Shown here: positions 17,435 to 26,725 of the stretch, piece after piece
Layout of the letters: each line of letters begins with the position of its first letter
Position numbering within the stretch: position 1 is the first letter of the stretch
Assembly (NCBI RefSeq): GCF_014773275.1
Contig: NZ_JACWMW010000003.1
Location: 558,001 to 622,000, forward strand
Direction of reading: 5' to 3'
DNA length: 64,000 nt
DNA from: Mucilaginibacter rigui
Lineage (GTDB): Bacteria > Bacteroidota > Bacteroidia > Sphingobacteriales > Sphingobacteriaceae
Translations under genes and position numbers: made by a program
The notes under the pieces: generated by a model
The model's input: the letters and a program-made list of their open reading frames with translations, nothing else
Databases searched by the model: none
Told to the model about the DNA's origin: nothing

Positions 17435-19750
17435 ATGAGATTTAAATGTTTACTAACTTTTTCTGCCATACTGAGCGGCGCCCTAATGGCAACTGCGCAA
17501 ACACCTGCAAGTTATGTTAACCCGTTTATTGGAGCAAGCACCAGTACAAAAGCGGCTGGTACCTATCATGGCCTTGGTAAAACTTTCCCGGGGGCCGATA
17601 CCCCTTTTGGCATGGTACAGGTTAGCCCAAACACCATTACCGGTGGTGATAATGGCTCAGGCTATAGCTATGAGCACACCAGTATAGAAGGTTTCGCCTT
17701 TACACAAATGAGCGGCATTGGCTGGTATGGCGATCTGGGCAATTTCCTGGTGATGCCTACGGCGGGTAAACTAAAAACCAGTGCCGGCACGGTAGATCAC
17801 CCCGAAGGCGGTTATCGCTCTGTATACTTAAAAGCAAGCGAGAAGGCATCGGCAGGATATTACGCTGTAAAACTTACCGATAACAATATTAAAGCGGAGA
17901 TGACCGCCGCGCCGCATAGCGGTATACTTAGGTTCACTTTCCCTCAAAACAAACAATCGCGAATCCAGATAGATCTGGCACGCAGAGTAGGTGGTACATC
18001 AACCCTGCAAAGCGTAAAGGTGGTTAATGATCATGCCATTGAAGGCTGGATGAAGTGCACGCCCGATGGTGGCGGCTGGGGAAACGGCGATGGCCATGCA
18101 GAGTACACCGTATATTTCCATGCTGAGTTTAGCAAGCCTTTAAAAAACTACGGCGTTTGGAGTGCTGATATCCCCGATGGTTGGAGCCGCAAACGCGAAG
18201 ACGTAGAAAGTACCAAATACCAGGCACAAATAGCAAACGCAGAAATAATAAAACAGGTAAAGGAAAAAGAAGGTAAACACCTTGGCTTTTATACTGAATT
18301 TACCACACAGGCAAATGAGCAGGTATTAATGAAAGCCGGCATTTCCTTCATTAGTATTGATGGCGCAAGGAATAACCTGAGCAAAGAAATTTCCGACTGG
18401 AACTTTGATGCTGTACACCAGCGTGCCGTTGCATTGTGGAATAAGGCACTATCAAAAGTTGCTGTTGTGGGTGGCACCAAAGAGGAGAAAACTGTTTTCT
18501 ATACCTCCATGTACCACACTATGATTGACCCCCGCGTTTTTGAAGATGTAGATGGCCGTTACTGGGGCGGCGATGGCAAAGCGCATACCTCAAATGGGTT
18601 TACCAAGCGCACCATTTTCAGCGGTTGGGACGTTTTCCGCAGCCAGATGCCTTTGCAAACTATCATCAACCCTGCATTGGTAAATGATATGGTTAACTCG
18701 TTAGTTACCCTTGCTAATGAAAAAGATAAAAACTATTTAGAGCGTTGGGAATTGCTTAATTCCTATAGTGGCTGTATGCTGGGCAATCCGGCCGTATCGA
18801 TTATTGCCGATGCTTACACGAAGGGCATCCGTGGGTTCGATCTTAAAAAAGCGTATGAGCTATCCGTCAACTCGGTAGAGAAATTTGGCAATGGCGATAA
18901 AGGCTACACGCCTGGCGGGTTGAGTCTCTCATACACATTGGAGTATGCTTATACCGACTGGTGCGCCGCGCAGTTAGCCAAAGCTTTGGGGAACAATAAA
19001 GATTACGAGAAATATACCCAGCGCGGGCAGGCTTATAAAAACATTTTTGATAAGGATAAAGGCTGGTTTCGGCCGCGTGAGGGAAACGGCGACTGGGCTG
19101 CCTGGCCTGATTCGGGAAGGTTAAAAGCCTGGTACGGTACTATGGAAAGCAATCCGTATCAACAAGGTTGGTTTGTGCCGCAGGATGTGCCCGGTATGGT
19201 TAAGCTGATGGGCGGTAGCCAAAAAGTAATTGCCGACCTGAACAACTTTTTTGAAAAAGCCCCTCAGGATATGATGTGGAACGATTACTATAACCACGCT
19301 AATGAACCCGTACACCATGTGCCTTATTTGTATAACCGTTTAGCTGCGCCATGGCTAACCCAAAAATGGACAAGGGCTATCTGCAAAAGGGCTTATCATG
19401 ATGGTGTTTTGGGTTTAGTAGGTAACGAAGATGTTGGGCAAATGTCCGCCTGGTATGTATTATCGGCCATAGGGATACACCCTGTTTGTCCAGGCGATAC
19501 AAGGCAGGAAATAACCAGCCCGGTATTTAATAAAGTGAGTATTAAATTGGATAACCGGTATGGTAAAGGCAAATTGTTTACCATACTGGCGGCAAATAAC
19601 TCTGCTAAAAATATATATATTCAAAGTGCGCAATTAAATGGTAAGCCTTATAATAAATGCTTTATAGATTATAAAGATATTGTAGCCGGCGGCACACTTA
19701 AATTGCAAATGGGTGCACAGCCCTCAAAAACCTGGGGACTGGCCAATTAA
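17435..19750 (+). CDS. GH92 alpha-mannosidase, first copy
   Basis: A 771-residue secreted enzyme (signal peptide about 1-21, ending MATAQ). The family pattern is clear: YVNPFIGAS...GKTFPGADTPFGMVQVSPNT near the N terminus, SGWDVFRSQMPL in the middle, and GNEDVGQMSAWYVLSAIGIHPVCPG near the C terminus, where GH92 places calcium-dependent catalytic residues. GH92 enzymes are inverting exo-alpha-mannosidases that trim alpha-1,2, 1,3, 1,4 or 1,6 mannose; linkage cannot be told from sequence by eye. It is followed after 4 bases by the GH31 gene, so both are made together from the promoter at about 17353. A second GH92 at 36068 is only distantly similar, which suggests a different linkage preference. 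Confidence 0.95.
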   Translation: MRFKCLLTFSAILSGALMATAQTPASYVNPFIGASTSTKAAGTYHGLGKTFPGADTPFGMVQVSPNTITGGDNGSGYSYEHTSIEGFAFTQMSGIGWYGDLGNFLVMPTAGKLKTSAGTVDHPEGGYRSVYLKASEKASAGYYAVKLTDNNIKAEMTAAPHSGILRFTFPQNKQSRIQIDLARRVGGTSTLQSVKVVNDHAIEGWMKCTPDGGGWGNGDGHAEYTVYFHAEFSKPLKNYGVWSADIPDGWSRKREDVESTKYQAQIANAEIIKQVKEKEGKHLGFYTEFTTQANEQVLMKAGISFISIDGARNNLSKEISDWNFDAVHQRAVALWNKALSKVAVVGGTKEEKTVFYTSMYHTMIDPRVFEDVDGRYWGGDGKAHTSNGFTKRTIFSGWDVFRSQMPLQTIINPALVNDMVNSLVTLANEKDKNYLERWELLNSYSGCMLGNPAVSIIADAYTKGIRGFDLKKAYELSVNSVEKFGNGDKGYTPGGLSLSYTLEYAYTDWCAAQLAKALGNNKDYEKYTQRGQAYKNIFDKDKGWFRPREGNGDWAAWPDSGRLKAWYGTMESNPYQQGWFVPQDVPGMVKLMGGSQKVIADLNNFFEKAPQDMMWNDYYNHANEPVHHVPYLYNRLAAPWLTQKWTRAICKRAYHDGVLGLVGNEDVGQMSAWYVLSAIGIHPVCPGDTRQEITSPVFNKVSIKLDNRYGKGKLFTILAANNSAKNIYIQSAQLNGKPYNKCFIDYKDIVAGGTLKLQMGAQPSKTWGLAN

Positions 19751-19754
19751 GTTT

Positions 19755-21905
19755 ATGAAAGCTAAATTGTTAATTCTGTTTGTTTGTAACCTGGTTGTGC
19801 CCGGCGTAATGGCCTGCGCGCAAGATCAATCCAGGGTGGTTGAGGTGGCAGCAGGCATACACAAAATAACAGTTGGTAATCCCGATAAATTTACGCCTTA
19901 CAGTTTTTCGTCGGCTGCGCCGGATGTTAAAGCATTGGCGTCGTTACCTGCGGCAACAGTACCATTTAATATGGGCGATATCAAAGTTCGCCTTACCGAT
20001 AGGGGGGCTGTAGTAGAAATTCCTTTGCAGGATAAAGAGCAGCTTTATGGCTTCGGCTTACAGATCAATTCTTTTAACCAGCGCGGGCTTCGTAAAAGAC
20101 CGATAGTAAATGATAACCCGTTGAATGATCTGGGTTACAGCCACGCACCAATGCCTTATTACATATCAACAGCAGGCTATGGCATCCTGATCAATACATC
20201 TCGCTACACTACCTTTTATTGCGGTACTGCAAATAAGGTTAAGGCTGATGGAACTGCTAAAAGCGGCCCTAAAAATGCCCTCTCTACTGACGATCTTTAC
20301 AAAAATGATAATACAGCCGGCAATTATGTGACAGTAGATATTCCCGGTGCAAAGGGGATTGAGGTTTTTGTAATAGGCGGGCCGGATATAAAAACTGCGG
20401 TGCAGCGTTACAACCTGTTATCGGGTGGTGGTGTCATCCCACCGCTTTGGGCGCTTGGCGTAAAGTACCGTGTAAAGGCCGATTTTAACGCCGGACAGGT
20501 TTATAAAATGGCGGCTTATTTCAGGGATAAACAGATCCCCTGCGATGTTTTGGGTTTAGAACCCCAATGGCAAACCGCTGCCTATTCCTGCTCTTATGTG
20601 TGGAATAATGTACTGTTCCCCAAGCCGCAAAAACTGATAGATAGTCTTAAAAGCAATAATTTCCATATAAATTTATGGGAGCACGCCTTTGTAAATCAGC
20701 AAAGTCCGCTGTATAATGTCCTGAAAAATAAATCGGGTAATTATACGGTTTGGAACGGTTTGGTGCCTGATTTTGCCGATTCGGCCACGCGCATCACTTT
20801 CGCGGCCTATCATAAAACAACGTTTGCCGATAAGGGCATTTCGGGTTTTAAGCTTGATGAGTGCGATAACTCAAACCTGGCATATGGCAGCGGCACATGG
20901 AGTTTCCCTGAATTAAGTGAATTCCCATCAGGGATTGACGGCGAGCAGATGCACCAGCTTTTTGGTTTGCTTTATCAAAAAACAATGCTATCTATGTTCC
21001 GGGCAAATAATACACGTACACTGCTTGATGTGCGCTCGTCAAACGCGTTTGCATCCTCGTACCCGGCGGCATTATACAGTGATATTTACGGGCACGAAAA
21101 TTATATACAAATGATACCTAATTCGGGCTTTTCGGGGTTGCTGTGGTCACCCGAGGTAAGGGAGTCTTCCTCATCTACAGAATTATTAAGGCGTACGCAA
21201 ACCGCTGTATTATCGGCACAAACCCTTTTTAACAGCTGGTATTTGCAAAACCCACCATGGCTACAGTTTGATAAAGCGAAGAACAACAGCAACGAATTTA
21301 TGACCGATGCCACACAGATTGAATTAACCATTAAACAGCTGCTTAATTTCAGAATGAGCCTGATTCCTTATTTATACAATGCATTTGCGCAGTATAAATT
21401 TAAAGGCATCCCGCCATTCCGCGCATTGGTAATGGATTATCCCGATGATAAAAACACCTATAACGTAGATAATGAATACCTGATAGGCGAAAGCTTATTA
21501 GCCGCACCTTTAACCGGCAATTTAAACGAGCGCAAGATTTACCTGCCTGCAGGCAACTGGTATAATTATAATACAAATGAAAAATATGCAGGAGGTAAAG
21601 AATATATCATTAAATGCGATCTGGATAAACTACCCCTTTTTGTAAAGGAGGGTAGCATTTTACCTATAGCTAAGCCATTACAATTTACTAATGCCAAAAC
21701 TGTATTTGAGATTGATTGCAAAGTTTACGGGCAAAACGTTAATCCCACTGCACTTTACGAGGACGATGGCTTAAGCTATAACTATGAGCGGGGCCAGTAT
21801 AATAATATCGACCTTAACTGGGTAAACGGGAAAGGCAAAGTTAAACGTGCAGGTAATTACAGATCATCACGTTATAGGATAACCAATTGGGTAAAGATTG
21901 ATTAA
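19755..21905 (+). CDS. GH31 family alpha-glycosidase
   Basis: A 716-residue protein starting at ATG 19755, 4 bases after the GH92 stop. An upstream in-frame start inside the GH92 gene is unlikely because the signal sequence begins here. The N terminus MKAKLLILFVCNLVVPGVMAC may be a lipoprotein signal with Cys as the first mature residue. GH31 features are the N-terminal beta-sandwich with EQLYGFGLQ, the catalytic barrel, and the nucleophile region GFKLDECD with Asp368. The C-terminal part contains PAGNWYNYNT and the ALYEDDGLSYNYERG stretch. GH31 enzymes are alpha-glucosidases, alpha-xylosidases and relatives. Within a mannosidase cluster, removal of capping alpha-glucose is the simplest idea; this is inference. 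Confidence 0.9.
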   Translation: MKAKLLILFVCNLVVPGVMACAQDQSRVVEVAAGIHKITVGNPDKFTPYSFSSAAPDVKALASLPAATVPFNMGDIKVRLTDRGAVVEIPLQDKEQLYGFGLQINSFNQRGLRKRPIVNDNPLNDLGYSHAPMPYYISTAGYGILINTSRYTTFYCGTANKVKADGTAKSGPKNALSTDDLYKNDNTAGNYVTVDIPGAKGIEVFVIGGPDIKTAVQRYNLLSGGGVIPPLWALGVKYRVKADFNAGQVYKMAAYFRDKQIPCDVLGLEPQWQTAAYSCSYVWNNVLFPKPQKLIDSLKSNNFHINLWEHAFVNQQSPLYNVLKNKSGNYTVWNGLVPDFADSATRITFAAYHKTTFADKGISGFKLDECDNSNLAYGSGTWSFPELSEFPSGIDGEQMHQLFGLLYQKTMLSMFRANNTRTLLDVRSSNAFASSYPAALYSDIYGHENYIQMIPNSGFSGLLWSPEVRESSSSTELLRRTQTAVLSAQTLFNSWYLQNPPWLQFDKAKNNSNEFMTDATQIELTIKQLLNFRMSLIPYLYNAFAQYKFKGIPPFRALVMDYPDDKNTYNVDNEYLIGESLLAAPLTGNLNERKIYLPAGNWYNYNTNEKYAGGKEYIIKCDLDKLPLFVKEGSILPIAKPLQFTNAKTVFEIDCKVYGQNVNPTALYEDDGLSYNYERGQYNNIDLNWVNGKGKVKRAGNYRSSRYRITNWVKID

Positions 21906-21940
21906 TATTCAATAGAAAGATAATAATAGTAACTAATAAC

Positions 21941-21952
21941 TAAATCGATTAA
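21941..21952 (+). promoter_or_regulatory. Putative LacI-family operator, site 4
   Basis: The core TAAATCGATTAA ends 9 bases before the GTG start at 21962. The surrounding 19 bases, from the leading C to the trailing AAAT, repeat site 1 exactly, which argues against chance similarity. Confidence 0.6.
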
Positions 21953-21961
21953 CTAAATAAA

Positions 21962-23380
21962 GTGAATATAAAACTTAAAAAAAGTGCGAAGTGGATAGCT
22001 TGCGCATCGGCAGCAGTGTTTTGCCTGGGTTCATCATTAACGCTTAAAGCGCAGACTGTAGCTCCCTTTAAAAACGGCGATAGGGTGGCATTTGTGGGTA
22101 ACAGTATTACCGACGGGGGGCATTTCCACTCGTATGTATGGCTTTATTATATGACGCACTTCCCAGATATGCGCATTACCTGTTTTAATGTTGGTATTGG
22201 TGGCGACGTAGCCAAACAAATAGCCCGCAGGTTTGATACCGATGTGCTTACAAAAAATCCTACAGTTGTAACCCTTTCATGGGGAATGAATGATACTGGT
22301 TACATCGAGTGGTTCCGCAGCGATGCGCAGGAAACTATTAAAAGCCGGTTGGATACATCTTTTAAATATTACCACCAGATAGAGGCAAAACTTAAAAAGC
22401 TGCCTAATATAAAACCGATACTGATCGCATCGTCGCCTTACGATGAGTTTACCTATGCTACGCCTAATAACATATACAAGGGTAAAAGCGCAGCATTACT
22501 TCAGGTTGCCGAGTTTCAGGAAGAGGCTGCAAAAAAAAATAACTGGGGCTTTATTGACCTGAACCGCCCAATGACGGCTATAAACAAACGCGAGCAGGAG
22601 AAAAATCCAACATTTAGCCTTACACCAAATGATCGGATCCATCCGGATAATGATGGGCATATGGTGATGGCTTACCTGATCCTGAAGGCACAAGGTTTAG
22701 CAGGTAAATCAGTAGCTGATGTAGTGATCAGTGCTAACGATAAAAAAGTAGATAAGGCCGAGAATAGTAAGATCACTAAGGTTGCAGATACTGCTGATGG
22801 CATCTCGTTTGATTATTTGGCTAAATCGCTTCCATACCCTTTAGATACTGTTTCCAGAAGCTGGGGTAATCATAAAAAACAGATCGAAGCTATAAAGCTG
22901 GTTCCGTTTATGAACGAATTTAACCGAGAAATGCTCACCGTGAAAGACTTGGCCGCAGGTAACTATCAGCTTAAGATTGATGATGAGGTAATAGGCAAGT
23001 GGTCGGCAAGCGCGCTGGCTAACGGTATAAACCTTGCCGAGCAAACAAACACACCTCAATACCAGCAAGCCATTCAAATAATGAGTTTGAACGAAGAACG
23101 ATGGGAAATTGAAAGGCGCTTACGTAACCATGCCTTTATAGAATACAATGTATTGTACGATCGCGGCTTGTTAAATGCCGATAATATTGCCGCAATGGAT
23201 ACTGTTAGTAAGATTGCCAAAAAAGAAATTTTTGTTGCCGGTAACAAGGGCAACTACATTTTATCGCAATATAAATCTGTAAGGGATGCATGGCAAATGG
23301 AAATGGATGTGTTGCTGAGCCAGATCTATAAAATAAATAAACCCGTTACCCACAAAATATCACTAACCCGTATCAATTAA
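21962..23380 (+). CDS. SGNH/GDSL hydrolase, long form, paralogue B
   Basis: A 472-residue exported protein beginning with GTG; no ATG is available before the signal peptide (about 1-31, ending LKAQ). Catalytic blocks are FVGNSITDGG (Ser48), FNVGIGGDVAKQI, SWGMNDTGY and DRIHPDNDGH. The C-terminal half again ends in the extension with YQQAIQIMSLNEERWEIERRLRNH and VRDAWQMEMDVLLSQIYKIN, so it is a full-length paralogue of 13333-14751. Together the pair brackets the alpha-glycosidase block, probably after a local duplication. It is followed after 5 bases by the esterase-D-type gene. Both are likely to act on ester groups of the same substrate class. Confidence 0.85.
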   Translation: MNIKLKKSAKWIACASAAVFCLGSSLTLKAQTVAPFKNGDRVAFVGNSITDGGHFHSYVWLYYMTHFPDMRITCFNVGIGGDVAKQIARRFDTDVLTKNPTVVTLSWGMNDTGYIEWFRSDAQETIKSRLDTSFKYYHQIEAKLKKLPNIKPILIASSPYDEFTYATPNNIYKGKSAALLQVAEFQEEAAKKNNWGFIDLNRPMTAINKREQEKNPTFSLTPNDRIHPDNDGHMVMAYLILKAQGLAGKSVADVVISANDKKVDKAENSKITKVADTADGISFDYLAKSLPYPLDTVSRSWGNHKKQIEAIKLVPFMNEFNREMLTVKDLAAGNYQLKIDDEVIGKWSASALANGINLAEQTNTPQYQQAIQIMSLNEERWEIERRLRNHAFIEYNVLYDRGLLNADNIAAMDTVSKIAKKEIFVAGNKGNYILSQYKSVRDAWQMEMDVLLSQIYKINKPVTHKISLTRIN

Positions 23381-23385
23381 TAATT

Positions 23386-24213
23386 ATGGCTAAAATTATA
23401 TATCAAAGAATACTCTTTGTTTTACTTGTTTGTTTCGGGATAAATGCCAGCGCCGCCGAGGTAGATACGGTGCTTACGCATAGCGATATCATGAAAAAGG
23501 ATATTAAAGCTGTAGTGATATTACCCAATAACTACTCAAAAAAAGTGAGTTATCCCGTAGTTTATTTATTACATGGTTTTAGCGGTAATTACGCCGATTG
23601 GATAACAAAAGATGCGCCAGTGCAAAACCTTGCAGATCAGTATCATTGCATCATAGTTTGCCCTGATGGTGCGTTTGCAAGCTGGTATATTGATAGCCCG
23701 GTAAACAGCTATTGGATGTATGATACCTATGTTTCAAAAGAACTGGTTAGCTATATCGACGCGCACTTTTCAACCATCAAAAATCGTACTGGCAGGGCAA
23801 TAACCGGCCTAAGTATGGGGGGGCATGGCGCATTATCAATGGCTATTCGCCACCAGGAAGTTTATGGGGCTGTGGGCTCTATGAGTGGGGCAGTAGATCT
23901 TAAACCTTTTGCTAAAGATTTTGCTATAAACCAGATACTTGGCGAATATAAAGACAACCCTAAAAGCTGGGCCGACCATAGTGTTGTAGGTATGGTAGAT
24001 CAGCTAAAACCCGGTGTATTGAAAATTATTTTTGATTGTGGGGCAGACGACTTTTTTATTGGCGTGAACAACGCTTTGCACGAGCAATTACTCAAGGCAA
24101 AAATAGCGCACGACTACACCGTCCGGCCTGGTGCACATACCTGGGAATACTGGAGTAATTCTATGAACTATCAGATGTTATTTTTTAGTCGCTTTTTTGA
24201 TAAGCTAAACTGA
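23386..24213 (+). CDS. Esterase-D-type alpha/beta hydrolase (CE1-like), secreted
   Basis: A 275-residue protein with a signal peptide (about 1-23, ending ASAAE). The alpha/beta-hydrolase fold is shown by the oxyanion motif YLLHGFSG, the nucleophile elbow ITGLSMGGHGAL with Ser143, and a C-terminal GAHTWEYW stretch carrying the catalytic His. Relatives include esterase D/S-formylglutathione hydrolase and secreted acetyl or feruloyl esterases of CE1; export and the PUL setting favour the latter. It ends the SGNH-B transcription unit. It is the fifth predicted esterase of the cluster. Confidence 0.85.
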   Translation: MAKIIYQRILFVLLVCFGINASAAEVDTVLTHSDIMKKDIKAVVILPNNYSKKVSYPVVYLLHGFSGNYADWITKDAPVQNLADQYHCIIVCPDGAFASWYIDSPVNSYWMYDTYVSKELVSYIDAHFSTIKNRTGRAITGLSMGGHGALSMAIRHQEVYGAVGSMSGAVDLKPFAKDFAINQILGEYKDNPKSWADHSVVGMVDQLKPGVLKIIFDCGADDFFIGVNNALHEQLLKAKIAHDYTVRPGAHTWEYWSNSMNYQMLFFSRFFDKLN

Positions 24214-24342
24214 TTTAGTAACCTCCAATCATTGATAAATCAATATTTAAACTTGTTTTTAAGTATCAAATTCACATCTAAATATTGCTAATGTTGTCAA
24301 AATTTAAAAAGTTTACGATAGGGCAATATTTCAGATAAATAA

Positions 24343-24374
24343 TTTGCTAAATCGTTTTTATGATTTTATATTTG
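24343..24374 (+). promoter_or_regulatory. Promoter with embedded LacI-type operator (site 5) for the susD/susC operon
   Basis: TTTG (24343-24346), a 20-base spacer, then TATATTTG (24367-24374) is a full-consensus Bacteroidota promoter. The operator-like sequence GCTAAATCGTTTTTA fills the spacer (24346-24360). Bound repressor would physically exclude RNA polymerase. The transcript would have a leader of about 90 bases before the ATG at 24468. Confidence 0.65.
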
Positions 24375-24467
24375 ATTTGCAATAACCAATTATAACGCCT
24401 GTAAGCAGGCTCTTGCTAAAAAACCTTTTTAAGAAGCTTTTAAGCTTTGTTGAACAAACTTTATGCT

Positions 24468-26201
24468 ATGAGGAAACTTTACATTCTTAGCTTTTTTTGC
24501 GCTGCTGCCACTATTCTTTTTTCATGTAAAAAAGATGGCTTTTTAGGCCAAACGCAAACAACCGACCTTACCGAAGAGGCTGTTTTTAAGGATAGTGTTA
24601 ATACCACTGCCTTTTTAACCAATATATATTTAAAGGTTGGTTTTAGCGAAAGCGCAACCCGCTTTGGTAATGGTGGGCTTGATGTAGCGTCCGACGAAGC
24701 CGAACCTTACGACAACTCAGAGATCACCACCATAGGTTTTGCCAATGGTTCGGTTGATGCCAATACAGTATCAGGCGATGCTTACAATACTTGCTATACC
24801 AATATAAGGGCGGTAAATGTATTGTTTAAGCATTTGCCACAAACCCCGCTACGGGATGTCACCAAAACGGAAATAAAAGCCGAGGCGCGTTTTTTAAGGG
24901 CCTGGTATTACTCTATACTATTAAAACATTATGGTGGTGTGCCTTTAATTGGCGATACCGTATATAACTATACCGATAAAATACCAGCCCAGCGAGCAAG
25001 CTATAAAGATTGTGTGGACTATATTATATCAGAATGTAATAAGGCTGCTGCCGACCTTCCGTTTACACAGGTGGGGTTATTGTTTGGCAGAGCTTCAAAA
25101 GGGGCTTGCCTCGCTTTAAAAATGAGGGTGCTGCTTTATGCTGCAAGCCCGTTGTTTAATGATGATAATACTGTCCCGGGGCCTACACCACTTTCTATAG
25201 CCACAGATAAAGTAAAGCCATTGGTTGGCTATACCGATTTTAAAAAGGAGCGTTGGGAAGAAGCTGAAAAAGTTGCCGATACGCTGATCAAATCGGGAGC
25301 ATATCAATTATATATCGATAATGCTACCAGCCCGGGTTTTGGGTTTCAGTATGGTTTTACCATTCGTCCAAGTTTAGAAAATATTTGGCAGGTGACCCGG
25401 CCATCTAATCAGGACCTTGAAAATGCTTACGATCCGCCATCTCGCGGGGGGCATGGCGGCGGCTTCCCGTATCAGGAGTTGGTTGATGCTTTCCCGATGG
25501 CTGACGGAAAGGATATTCATGACCCGACGTCGTCATATAATGCAAACAGCCCTTATGATAACCGCGACCCTAGACTGGCTTACACTGTAAATCGAGACCA
25601 ATCGAAACTAATAACCGCCAATTCTTTAACGCCAACGGCTATCAATATTTATACAGTTAATGGCCAGGGTACAGGGGTTGATGCTATTTATGCAGGTACA
25701 AAAACGGGTTATTATGGCAATAAGATGCTCGATCCAAAGGCTGTTCCAAATTCTTTTAACCAAACAGCCAGATGTATCCCCCTAATTCGTTATGCCGAAG
25801 TATTATTAAGCTATGCCGAAGCTGTAAATGAATTTGAAGGCCCTGCAAAAGCCTATGAGCCGATTGAACAGATCAGGATGAGGGCAGGATTGAGCAATTA
25901 TAAACTACCCCTTGGTTTAAACCAGGTAGAGATGCGCAAAATAATACAGAACGAACGCCGCTTAGAACTTGCTTTTGAAGGGCACCGCTTTTGGGACGTA
26001 CGCCGATGGAAAATAGCACCGCAAGCATTTACCCAGCAAATGACTGGTTTAGAAGTTCAAAGGAATAGTGCGGGTGCTATTGAAAACTTAAAACGTGTTA
26101 ATGTACGGAAACATGGGTTTAAAACGGCGCTTTATTTATGGCCATTACCAACAAGTGAGGTGGCAAAATCGCCGCTAACCTTACAAAACCCAGGGTATTA
26201 A
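24468..26201 (+). CDS. SusD/RagB-type glycan-binding surface lipoprotein, first copy
   Basis: A 577-residue lipoprotein starting at ATG 24468; an earlier in-frame TTG at 24447 is less likely. The signal peptide ends in ILFSC, giving a lipidated Cys. SusD features are the tetratricopeptide-like helices around KAEARFLRAWYYSILLKHYGGVPLI and LKMRVLLYAASPLFND, the mid-region YPYQELVDAFPMADG-type segment and the C-terminal ERRLELAFEGHRFWDVRRWKIA. SusD proteins cap a SusC channel and bind the glycan outside the cell. The gene is first in its operon and is followed by DUF5004 and DUF4961 genes rather than preceded by susC, an unusual order. Confidence 0.93.
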   Translation: MRKLYILSFFCAAATILFSCKKDGFLGQTQTTDLTEEAVFKDSVNTTAFLTNIYLKVGFSESATRFGNGGLDVASDEAEPYDNSEITTIGFANGSVDANTVSGDAYNTCYTNIRAVNVLFKHLPQTPLRDVTKTEIKAEARFLRAWYYSILLKHYGGVPLIGDTVYNYTDKIPAQRASYKDCVDYIISECNKAAADLPFTQVGLLFGRASKGACLALKMRVLLYAASPLFNDDNTVPGPTPLSIATDKVKPLVGYTDFKKERWEEAEKVADTLIKSGAYQLYIDNATSPGFGFQYGFTIRPSLENIWQVTRPSNQDLENAYDPPSRGGHGGGFPYQELVDAFPMADGKDIHDPTSSYNANSPYDNRDPRLAYTVNRDQSKLITANSLTPTAINIYTVNGQGTGVDAIYAGTKTGYYGNKMLDPKAVPNSFNQTARCIPLIRYAEVLLSYAEAVNEFEGPAKAYEPIEQIRMRAGLSNYKLPLGLNQVEMRKIIQNERRLELAFEGHRFWDVRRWKIAPQAFTQQMTGLEVQRNSAGAIENLKRVNVRKHGFKTALYLWPLPTSEVAKSPLTLQNPGY

Positions 26202-26234
26202 TTATTAAAGCAGATTGATATTAAATTATAAACT

Positions 26235-26708
26235 ATGTATAAAATATTAATACAGTTAAGACAGCGACAGGCAATCAGGATATTACTTGCAGGTTGCATG
26301 TTTTTTGCAGCATCGTGCAAAACAGAGAATATGGTACCAGTAGTAAATGAATCTGTTAAAAATATCGACGGTACCTGGAAAATAGCATCGGCAACATTAA
26401 ACGGGACTGATATATTAAATACCATACCTGATGCCATGACCCATTTAAGCGGTTTTGGTGTAACCTTCACCGATGGGAAATATACACTTACAAACCCAAT
26501 ACCTTTTATTGTGGAAACAGAGGGTACCTATACTTTTAACGACCCTCAATATCCGTTTGATATAAGTTTTACACCAACAGGTGCTACTACGGCAGTGAAG
26601 TCTACATTTCAGTTTCCGGTAGTGCAGGGGCAAAGGCGAGTTACACTAACTTTTAGCCCGGGGTGCAGCAAAAACATTTACGTATACACACTTAAAAAAG
26701 ATAACTAA
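26235..26708 (+). CDS. DUF5004-like lipoprotein
   Basis: A 157-residue lipoprotein with signal sequence and lipobox FAASC (Cys about residue 28). The rest is a small beta-rich domain with a lipocalin-like pattern (DGTWKIASATLNGTDIL, GKYTLTNPIPF, TEGTYTFNDPQYPFDISF). DUF5004 proteins are small PUL lipoproteins often found with SusD and DUF4961; no activity is established. It lies 33 bases after susD and 17 bases before the DUF4961 gene in the same direction. It is probably an accessory surface glycan-binding component. Confidence 0.65.
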   Translation: MYKILIQLRQRQAIRILLAGCMFFAASCKTENMVPVVNESVKNIDGTWKIASATLNGTDILNTIPDAMTHLSGFGVTFTDGKYTLTNPIPFIVETEGTYTFNDPQYPFDISFTPTGATTAVKSTFQFPVVQGQRRVTLTFSPGCSKNIYVYTLKKDN

Positions 26709-26725
26709 CTCATAACAATTGTTAT

